Positions 1 to 7,832 of a DNA stretch of 23,670 bases are shown here, one piece after another (position 1 is the stretch's first letter; each line of letters begins with the position of its first letter). Where the stretch lies: NCBI GenBank assembly GCA_964561005.1, contig CAZLNO010000064.1, positions 1 through 23,670 on the forward strand, written 5' to 3'. Origin of the DNA: CAZLNO01 sp964561005 (GTDB lineage: Bacteria > Pseudomonadota > Alphaproteobacteria > Kiloniellales > Rhodovibrionaceae). Under the pieces are notes generated by a model, which worked only from the letters and a program-made list of their open reading frames with translations, made no database searches and was not told the origin of the DNA. The translations under genes were made by a program, and so were the position numbers.

Positions 1-1630
<1,630 letters not shown>

Positions 1631-1819
1631 GCGACTGTCCGACTCCTCTGCTGGATCGCTGCGAAAAGGCGCTCGCCGGGCAATATGGGGCAGACGCCTG
1701 TGGAAAGCGAGCCCGCGGCGCGCCTCTGGCACGCGGTGGCGCGAGCGGCTATGCTCCGCGACTTCGGCCGCGCCGATCCACGCATCCACTCAGCATACGA
1801 GACGAAACGGATTTTCGAC

Positions 1820-2311
1820 ATGGCAGGCAGCGTGAACAAGGTCATCCTGGTGGGCAACCTGGGCCGCGATCCCGAGGTCCGGACCATGCAGAACGGCGGC
1901 AAGGTGGTGAACCTGAACCTCGCCACCTCGGAGACCTGGACCGACCGCCAGAGCGGCGAGCGGCGCGAGCGCACCGAGTGGCACCGGGTGGTGATCTTCA
2001 ACGAGAACCTGGGCAGCGTGGCCGAGCGCTTCCTGCGCAAGGGCTCGAAGGTCTATGTCGAGGGCCAGATTCAGACCCGCAAGTTCCAGGACCAGTCCGG
2101 CCAGGATCGCTACATGACCGAGGTGGTGCTGCAGCGCTTCCGCGGCGAACTGCAGATCCTGGATCCCCGTGGCGGCGGCCAGGGTGGCGGCGGCCAGGCC
2201 GGCGGCTACGGGGGCGGCTATTCGGAGGAGCGGGTCGGCGGCATGGACACCCGCGAGCCCGCGCCGGGGCCGGGCGGTGGCGACGACCTCGACGACGACA
2301 TCCCGTTCTGA
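1820..2311 (+). CDS. ssb: Single-stranded DNA-binding protein
   Basis: SSB coats single-stranded DNA during replication, recombination and repair and recruits partner enzymes through its carboxyl tip. The 163-residue product has an OB fold over about residues 4-110, with the family motifs VILVGNLGRDPEVR near the start and TEWHRVVIF around residue 52. A Gly/Gln-rich flexible linker follows (about 117-150). The product ends in the acidic tip DLDDDIPF that binds partner proteins. The open frame extends upstream, but the ATG at 1820 is chosen because the OB fold begins directly after it; there is no strong Shine-Dalgarno sequence. It sits divergent to uvrA, the usual arrangement in alphaproteobacteria, where gyrA and coaD often follow. 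Here they are about 5.5 kb away. Confidence 0.97.
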   Translation: MAGSVNKVILVGNLGRDPEVRTMQNGGKVVNLNLATSETWTDRQSGERRERTEWHRVVIFNENLGSVAERFLRKGSKVYVEGQIQTRKFQDQSGQDRYMTEVVLQRFRGELQILDPRGGGQGGGGQAGGYGGGYSEERVGGMDTREPAPGPGGGDDLDDDIPF

Positions 2312-2352
2312 TTCTCAATGGCGCCCTCCGAATCCGCCGGGCGCCGTCCCGC

Positions 2353-2681
2353 ATGGCCGATCGCCCCACCCTGGCCGATGTGCTGGCGGCCCGGCGACGC
2401 TTGGCGGGTCTGGTCCGGCACACCCCGCTTCTGCCCGCGCCGGCCCTGTCGGCGCGGATCGGGGTCGAGTTGCGGGTGAAGCTGGAAACCACGCAACTCA
2501 GCCGCGGCTTCAAGGCGCGAGGCGCCGCGAACGCGATCCTGTCCGATTCGGGGCGCGCCCGCGCCCACGGCGTGGTGGCCTACTCCACCGGCAACTTCGG
2601 CCGGGTTGTGGCGCGGGTGGCTGCCCCGTAGCCATTGCCACCGGAAGCGCCATCGATCCGGCCATCCTCCTGCGCGTGTGA
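2353..2681 (+). pseudogene. Remnant of a PLP-dependent threonine/hydroxyectoine-type dehydratase (middle deleted)
   Basis: The ATG at 2353 opens a 92-residue frame that reads like the amino end of fold-type II PLP dehydratases (threonine ammonia-lyase / EutB type). It has TLADVLAARRRLAG, then RHTPLLPAPALS, then KLETTQLSRGFKARGAANA holding the lysine that would bind PLP, then AYSTGNFGRVVARVA. It stops at 2631. Full enzymes have about 320 residues or more. In the next frame, from 2628 to the stop at 2681, the sequence reads VAIATGSAIDPAILLRV, resembling the last residues of the same family (compare the VAVVLSGGNIDPxLLxRV type end). I infer that about 220 central codons were lost, leaving head and tail fused out of frame. 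The fragment cannot form the active site. The tail match rests on a short stretch from memory. Confidence 0.7.
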
Positions 2682-3010
2682 CCGAACGCGCGGGGTCGGA
2701 CGCGGCGTGACGGCGCTGGCCGGATGCTGTCCTCGGGGCAGGCTCGCCGGGGCGAACCGCATACGGCTCTTCAAGGCCTTGGGGGTCCCTGGCCGCGCTG
2801 CGTCCCGCCGCCCTCCAGTTTGCGCGCTGTCCGAGAATATGTTGTTTGAAATATCATCACACTGGTGAATTTTGTAGAGCGCGGCTTGCTGGATGTGGTA
2901 CAACTCTGCGATTCGCATCAATCAATCTTTATTAACATTTTTTCGTTCTTCTAAGAGTGGAATGTTTGGAACCGATGCAAGGGCGCCGTACAGAGCCGCG
3001 CGAAAGCAGC
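2682..3010. other. Gene-free stretch with AT-rich leader before the repeat-protein gene
   Basis: No convincing gene is visible in these 329 bases. The first half (to about 2830) has the GC-rich composition of its neighbours. From about 2835 to 2965 it turns markedly AT-rich, with runs such as ATTAACATTTTTTCG, unlike anything else nearby. The short palindrome TGCGA-T-TCGCA lies at 2907-2917. This segment is the probable promoter and leader of the repeat protein and kinase genes, but I could not pick a clear -35/-10 pair. Confidence 0.5.
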
Positions 3011-4018
3011 ATGACGGACACCTTTGGCATGATGGACATTTTTGGAAATGCACGTGGGGGCCGAGCAGGCCGGCAACGGCGGGGCACGATCTTCCTGCGT
3101 GTCGCCTGGGCGGGCGTGATAGGCGCATTGCCGGGGATGCAAGCGGCGCCGGCGGCTGCCGCCCAGGAGGTGTACCCGCGCCACGTCTATCGCGTGGCCG
3201 AGACCATGTCCCAGGAGCTCGCCCGGTTTCACCTACAAGACCTGACCGGTTTCACGCCGCCCGCGGTGGAACGGCCGCAGGAAAGGCGGCCACGCCACGT
3301 CCTGCAGGAGGCGCGTCACGTACATGCCTCGGTCCAGATGCTGCGCTTTCTCCACGGGCTGCCGCGGCGGTCACTGCCGCCGGTGCCGGTGCGGCGAATC
3401 GAGCCGCGTGACGTGCGGGCGCGGATGGAGGCGGCACTGGCCGACCTTCGCGAGCTGCGCCCGATCTACGGTCTCGGGGAGTCGTCCACGATCGCGCCGC
3501 TGCGCCAGGAGATCGGGCCGACCGACGTCTTCGTCCGGTTGCAAAGCGTCCAGGCGAGCCTGCGTGCCTTGGGCCTGCCCGAGATCGTGCCCAACGACGC
3601 GTACCGAATGGCGCTGCTCGTGGCGGAGGAAACCGAAGCGGTGGCGAACTGGCTCGGCCTGGAAATGAGTCGCCGGCCCGCGGATGTCTCCGACAAACGG
3701 CCGGACGATGTTTACGCGCTGAGCGCGGATGTCCTGCGCCGCTTGCGTCGCGTGGTCGACCGGCTTCCCGACGTGGAGATCGCCGGCGGTATCCTGCCGC
3801 CGCGGGACCCGCCGAGGAAGGTGCGGCCCAGGCACGTGCTGTTCTTGATGCGCACGCTGCTCGCCGAACTGAACGCGTTGAAGGCGGCGGCGGGTTTGGC
3901 CGACGTCGCGTCGACGCCGCCGGAACAGGTCGGCCAGACGCCATCCGATGTCTTTGGGGTGATGCGAAGCGTGGGCTCGACCCTGGCCCGTATCGAACGG
4001 CGCCTGGATCGGGGCTGA
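3011..4018 (+). CDS. Secreted protein of eight P-x-(D/H)-V helical repeats, function unknown
   Basis: I do not recognise a named family. From the ATG at 3011 the product has 335 residues. A signal peptide is visible: a basic stretch (residues 16-25), a hydrophobic core (about 27-42) and a likely cut after AAPAAAAQ near 52. The rest is almost wholly repeats. A core Pro-x-(Asp/His)-Val(Ala), usually followed by Tyr, Phe or Leu, occurs at residues 56, 94, 132, 170, 194, 231, 273 and 311. The spacings are 38, 38, 38, 24, 37, 42 and 38. Each core starts an amphipathic helix with leucines, often ending in a GL(P) turn. In-frame starts further upstream (GTG 2957, ATG 2975) are possible; 3011 is preferred because it places the signal peptide better. 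The kinase gene begins 16 bases after the stop, so the two are probably co-transcribed. A periplasmic sensing or scaffold role is inference only. Confidence 0.8.
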   Translation: MTDTFGMMDIFGNARGGRAGRQRRGTIFLRVAWAGVIGALPGMQAAPAAAAQEVYPRHVYRVAETMSQELARFHLQDLTGFTPPAVERPQERRPRHVLQEARHVHASVQMLRFLHGLPRRSLPPVPVRRIEPRDVRARMEAALADLRELRPIYGLGESSTIAPLRQEIGPTDVFVRLQSVQASLRALGLPEIVPNDAYRMALLVAEETEAVANWLGLEMSRRPADVSDKRPDDVYALSADVLRRLRRVVDRLPDVEIAGGILPPRDPPRKVRPRHVLFLMRTLLAELNALKAAAGLADVASTPPEQVGQTPSDVFGVMRSVGSTLARIERRLDRG

Positions 4019-4034
4019 ACGCGCGGGAGGTTCG

Positions 4035-5729
4035 ATGGCAGGGCAGCCGAAGCAATCCGGGACGCGGGCCGATCGCCGCCGGCGAATCGGCCTGGCCGGC
4101 AAGGTCCTGGCCATGGTGGTGCTGCCGATCGTCGCCATCGCCGGCCTTTCGGCCTATGCCATGTTCTCGGCGAACGCCTTCCTTCATCACACCCTGTCCC
4201 AGGCGGAGGCGCGGCACGAAAAGACCGCGCGGATCGACAGGGCGGTCGCCGGCAGCAAGGACAGCATCCTCCGGCTGCATCAGGAAATCGCGGCGATGAT
4301 CGAGGTTCACGAGCACAGCCTGCTGGGCAACAATCCCTCGCTCATCGCCGAAACGCGGCGTGCGCGCGAGGCCGTGGGCGCGGCGCTCGACGACTTCCGG
4401 GCCAACATCGACAGCCTGGCCGGACGGATTCGGGCCTCCGGCCTCCTCGACGACGTGGCCGCCGAATCGCCCGATCCGACGGTGCTGCGTCGTCGTCTTG
4501 GGTATCTGGAGCGCTCACGCGTGGTGATGTCGCGGCTGATGACGCTCGTCAGCGAGGTGAACGACCGGACCTTGTCGGCGCTGAAAGCCGGACGGGACGA
4601 TCGCGCCGTCAACAACTTCCTCTATGAGGAGCGCGCGCGGATCAAGGCGTTAAAGGCGCGTCTGGAGCGAATGGCGGAGATGATCGTGGCGCTCGCGGCC
4701 GGGATTGACGAAATCCAGAGCCGGCAGGCCGGGGCCGCCCAGGTCGCCGCCCACGCCACCGCGGCCGAGCGCACCACCTACCTGCTCATCGGCGTGGGAA
4801 TCTGCGTCGTCGCCGTGACGATACTGGCTGCGAGCTTCGCGCTGCGGCGTCTGGCGCGCCCGTTCGAGGAGATGATCGCGGCGATGCGACGTCTGGCGGA
4901 CGGCGACATGTCGGCGGAGATACCGCGCGGTGGCAACGACGAGCTGGGCGAAATGGCGCACGCGCTCGACGTGTTCAGGTCCTACGCCGAGGAGGCGGAG
5001 CGCGCGAACCGGGCCAAGTCCGATTTTCTGGCCACCATGAGCCATGAGCTGCGCACGCCGCTGAACGCGATCATGGGGTATGCCGAGGTGCTTCGCGACG
5101 AGATGATGGGCCCCCTGGGCAACCCGCGCTACCGGGGTTACGCCAGCGACATCCATCGCAGCGGACGGCACTTGCTGGACCTGATCAACGATATTCTGGA
5201 TCTCTCGAAGGTCGAAGCCGGCCGACTGGAGATGACGGAGCAGTCGGTCGATCTGGCCCGGCTGGTCGAGGAATCCCTGTCGCTCGTCGGGCCGCAGGCC
5301 AAGCAGAAGGGGTTGACCCTCCACGTCGACACCACCGGGGTCACGCATTCGGTGCGGGGCGACGAGAAGGCACTGAAACAGATCATGCTCAATCTGACGT
5401 GGAACGCGGTCAAGTATACCCCTGCCGGCGGCGAGGTGCGCGTGACCGCTCGCTGCGCCCCGCACTGCGAGGTCACGGTGCGGGATACCGGGCCGGGCAT
5501 CCCGGAGCACGAGCGCGAGCACATCTTTGAGCCCTTCGCCCGCGGCAAGGGGCACCGCAGTACCGAAGGCACGGGTATCGGCCTGGCCTTGTCGCGCCGC
5601 CTCGCCGCGCTGCACGAGGCGGAATTGCTTCTGGAGAGCGAAGTCGGCGCCGGGACCTCTGTGACCCTGCGCTTTCCGGACGCGCGGGTCGAGCCGGAGC
5701 GCCTCAGCGAGGCCGTGGAACCGGCCTGA
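4035..5729 (+). CDS. Membrane sensor histidine kinase (HAMP, HisKA, HATPase_c)
   Basis: A 564-residue two-component sensor kinase. Transmembrane segments lie at about residues 22-44 and 248-270 and enclose a periplasmic region of about 200 residues, predicted mostly helical and without a domain I can name. HAMP follows at about 271-323. The HisKA domain has the phospho-acceptor His337 in SHELRTPL. The ATPase domain has Asn457 in the N box (NLTWNAVKYTP), D484-x-GPG, the F box FEPFARG and the G2 box GTGIGLALS (512-520). All catalytic residues are present, so it should be active. There is no receiver domain, and no response regulator gene is visible nearby. It follows the secreted repeat-protein gene by 16 bases. 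That protein could be its ligand-binding partner, which is an inference from position and cell compartment. Confidence 0.93.
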   Translation: MAGQPKQSGTRADRRRRIGLAGKVLAMVVLPIVAIAGLSAYAMFSANAFLHHTLSQAEARHEKTARIDRAVAGSKDSILRLHQEIAAMIEVHEHSLLGNNPSLIAETRRAREAVGAALDDFRANIDSLAGRIRASGLLDDVAAESPDPTVLRRRLGYLERSRVVMSRLMTLVSEVNDRTLSALKAGRDDRAVNNFLYEERARIKALKARLERMAEMIVALAAGIDEIQSRQAGAAQVAAHATAAERTTYLLIGVGICVVAVTILAASFALRRLARPFEEMIAAMRRLADGDMSAEIPRGGNDELGEMAHALDVFRSYAEEAERANRAKSDFLATMSHELRTPLNAIMGYAEVLRDEMMGPLGNPRYRGYASDIHRSGRHLLDLINDILDLSKVEAGRLEMTEQSVDLARLVEESLSLVGPQAKQKGLTLHVDTTGVTHSVRGDEKALKQIMLNLTWNAVKYTPAGGEVRVTARCAPHCEVTVRDTGPGIPEHEREHIFEPFARGKGHRSTEGTGIGLALSRRLAALHEAELLLESEVGAGTSVTLRFPDARVEPERLSEAVEPA

Positions 5730-5797
5730 GCCTCGGCGATCCAGCAGCTCCGGGAGGCTGGAGCCGGCGGCGGGTCAAGCCCGGCGAAACGGTGGGA

Positions 5798-6274
5798 TCA
5801 CAGCCGCTCCAGGCAAGAGAGAATCATGGTCACGCCGGACTCCGGCGTGCCCAGCGGCAGGTCCGCGACCTGGTAGCGCACGTAGGCGCGTCCCTGCTTG
5901 TGAAGTGTGTTCTCGGCCGCAAGCGGCCGCCCTTGCGTGGCGCAAAGGTACAGGCGTTCCCGGGCGTAGGGCGCGATCTGCCCAAGGCTTTCGCTCGACA
6001 GCCACTGGCCCGTCGCGTCCACCTGAAGCAGCTCGGCGACGGCCGTCCCGAACAGCCGGAAGTGGAAGCTCAGCTCGGGCTGGTGAGAGACTTCCGTCAA
6101 GACGAGATAGCCGAGAAGTTTCGGTACTTCCAAGGGATCCAGATGCGCGCGAGCCGGATAGGGCGCACCCTGGGGGATCTTGGACCGCCAGTACGCGATC
6201 GCGGCCGCGGGTTTGGGCGCGGTGACCTCGGTGAGCGACAGGTCGCGCGAGCTTTCGACGCTGTTCAGGGCCAT
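5798..6274 (-). CDS. PAS_5-family (single PAS-like domain) protein
   Basis: A 158-residue protein that resembles the PAS_5 family, small PAS-like proteins frequent in Rhodospirillales with unknown targets. Recognisable parts, in order, are YWRSKIPQGAPYPARAHLDP (residues 29-46 and following), the LGYLVLTEV strand, FHFRLFGTAVAELLQVDATG (about 70-89), and a later strand pair ending near the carboxyl end. No output domain is attached, and there is no signal peptide. The start is uncertain: the ATG at 6274 is chosen, with an in-frame GTG at 6334 as the alternative; neither has a good ribosome site. The gene converges on the histidine kinase (68-base gap) and lies 101 bases downstream of the minus-strand membrane-protein gene, with which it may share a transcript. 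Confidence 0.78.
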   Translation of the reverse strand: MALNSVESSRDLSLTEVTAPKPAAAIAYWRSKIPQGAPYPARAHLDPLEVPKLLGYLVLTEVSHQPELSFHFRLFGTAVAELLQVDATGQWLSSESLGQIAPYARERLYLCATQGRPLAAENTLHKQGRAYVRYQVADLPLGTPESGVTMILSCLERL

Positions 6275-6375
6275 TGGGCAAGCGGTTGATGGGGAAGCCT
6301 TATGCTTTCGCCTCGGTAGCAGTTTCCGACACACGATCCAAGACGGAATGCGCCGGCGTCCTCGCGTGTTGTATG

Positions 6376-7563
6376 TCAGGCGGTACGGCCGCCGCCCGGC
6401 TTGAAGAACTCTTCAGGGGGAATCACCTCGGCCTCGACGACCTCCACCTCCTCGTCTTTCGGCGTCGTGCCGGCCTTGCCTCCGGCCCCGCTCTTGCCAA
6501 GCTCGTCGATGTCCACCTTGGCCGGAACCTTGGATTCCTGACCTATGTCGTCGATGTCCAGCTTGCCGTCGCCGCTGCCCTTGGGGGCCGACTCGGCGGC
6601 GCAAGCCGTTTCCTCGTCGGCTCCGCGCAATCGCTTGGGCCGCCGGAACACGATCGTCAGGACATTGTCGCTGGCATAGAGATCGTCGGGCGTCGGCGGT
6701 TCGGCGTGATGGTCCGATTCGGCCGCTATCGCGCGGGGACGCAACCCGCCGGCGGCGATCCTGGCATCCTCGTCGACATACATCTTGAGACTGTCCGCGC
6801 CGGTGAGGTCCGGTACCGTGACCTCGCTCCGCAGCACCGTCCGGGCGAGGCGGGCCGCCAGATCCTCGGGCTCCAGCCCGGCGGCGCGCGCGAACAGCCG
6901 GCGGACCGCCGCCACATGCAGCGCGGGATGCAGCGTCTCATCGCGGCTGATCCGTCGCGCGAGCAGCCGGATCCGGACCTCGTTCCGGGCCAGGCGGACG
7001 GCGCCCTGGATCAGCAGCAGCACGCCGCCGACCACGAACACGCCCGGCGTCATGGGAAAGCCCAGCGCGGCCAGGAACAGCGCGGTTCCGGTGTAGAGGC
7101 TGATCTCGCGTTGCCAGAACTCCTCGCGCAGGACGTCGCGCAGGCCGTGGATGCCGAGCCACGCCTCGGCGCGCCGCCGGGCTGCCTCGGGCATCTCCGC
7201 GCGCACGGCCTCCCGGTCCAGGGGGCCGTCGGGGCTGTGCAGCGGTGTGCCCGCATCCCGCAGGCGGGCGTAGCAGAGCTGAAGCTCGGGCGCGCTCGGC
7301 GCGCCGCCGATACGAAACACCGCCTTCGGGCAGCCGCTGGTGTCGTCGGGCGCATAAAGCGCGATGTGGAGTTCCGCCTTGCGTGCCTGCGCGATCCCGA
7401 TGCGGTGGCGCCGCAGGGTTTGCAATGCAGCACGCGCGGCATTACGTGCAATGACACGATAGCGCCGCGCATTTGCCTTGAGACAATCGCCCCCGCGCCC
7501 GACCGCGGCTTCCCACGGTCGGGGTTCAGGCGTGGTCGCGCCCCCCGTCTCCGCCTGCGCCAT
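6376..7563 (-). CDS. Hypothetical membrane protein with acidic, repeat-bearing tail
   Basis: I do not recognise the family. The 395-residue product starts at the ATG at 7563. A basic helical region (about residues 29-60) is followed by a soluble segment. Then comes a hydrophobic hairpin at about 155-170 and 173-189, split by Pro-Met-Thr-Pro-Gly, which suggests two membrane passes with both ends on the same side. Residues 195-310 look folded and mixed. The tail from about 320 is low-complexity and acidic. It contains two copies of a short motif, KLDIDDIG (334-341) and KVDIDELG (349-356), then EEVEVVEAEV. The codon pattern on this strand fits a real gene, with GC-rich third positions. It diverges from gyrA across 269 bases. 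Confidence 0.7.
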   Translation of the reverse strand: MAQAETGGATTPEPRPWEAAVGRGGDCLKANARRYRVIARNAARAALQTLRRHRIGIAQARKAELHIALYAPDDTSGCPKAVFRIGGAPSAPELQLCYARLRDAGTPLHSPDGPLDREAVRAEMPEAARRRAEAWLGIHGLRDVLREEFWQREISLYTGTALFLAALGFPMTPGVFVVGGVLLLIQGAVRLARNEVRIRLLARRISRDETLHPALHVAAVRRLFARAAGLEPEDLAARLARTVLRSEVTVPDLTGADSLKMYVDEDARIAAGGLRPRAIAAESDHHAEPPTPDDLYASDNVLTIVFRRPKRLRGADEETACAAESAPKGSGDGKLDIDDIGQESKVPAKVDIDELGKSGAGGKAGTTPKDEEVEVVEAEVIPPEEFFKPGGGRTA

Positions 7564-7618
7564 CGTTGCGTCGATCTCCCAGTCGCGCGGGTCAGCCTAG
7601 CGGCGGAAATCGAAAGAA

Positions 7619-7630
7619 CCGGTTAACCGG
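7619..7630. promoter_or_regulatory. Perfect 12-base palindrome in the gyrA upstream gap
   Basis: CCGGTTAACCGG is a perfect palindrome between two divergent genes. It lies 55 bases upstream of the membrane-protein start and 45 bases upstream of the proposed gyrA -35 element. It could be an operator, but no regulator can be assigned from sequence, and a chance palindrome is possible. Confidence 0.3.
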
Positions 7631-7674
7631 AACACCGGCCTCGCCGCGGTATAGCCGTGCCGCGTCGTGCCGAA

Positions 7675-7703
7675 TTGTTCGCAACCGCGGAATCTGCTAT
7701 GCG
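7675..7703 (+). promoter_or_regulatory. Candidate housekeeping promoter of gyrA-coaD
   Basis: TTGTTC (7675-7680) and TATGCG (7698-7703) are separated by 17 bases, a good spacing for a sigma-70-type promoter. Transcription would start near 7710 and leave a leader of about 120 bases before the gyrA start codon. The call is by pattern only. Confidence 0.4.
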
Positions 7704-7832
7704 TTTTCCTGGCCGGGACGGGACTCTTGATTTGGTGAGGCCTGGCTTGCGGCGACGCGGCGAAACGGGCATGCAGGGGCGCCGGACCGGGGATCGCGGG
7801 ACGGCGCGGAAGCCGACAGCGAGGATCAGCAG

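Noticed and set aside
1631..1819. LexA box between uvrA and ssb
   Set aside because: No GTTC-N7-GTTC or GAAC-N7-GAAC arrangement could be found in the gap.
2580..2921. 113-codon minus-strand frame over the dehydratase remnant and leader
   Set aside because: No ribosome site, low-complexity Arg/Pro/Ala product and no recognisable pattern.
5730..5797. Terminator between the kinase and the PAS_5 gene
   Set aside because: Only a GCTCC/GGAGC five-base stem is present, with no T run.
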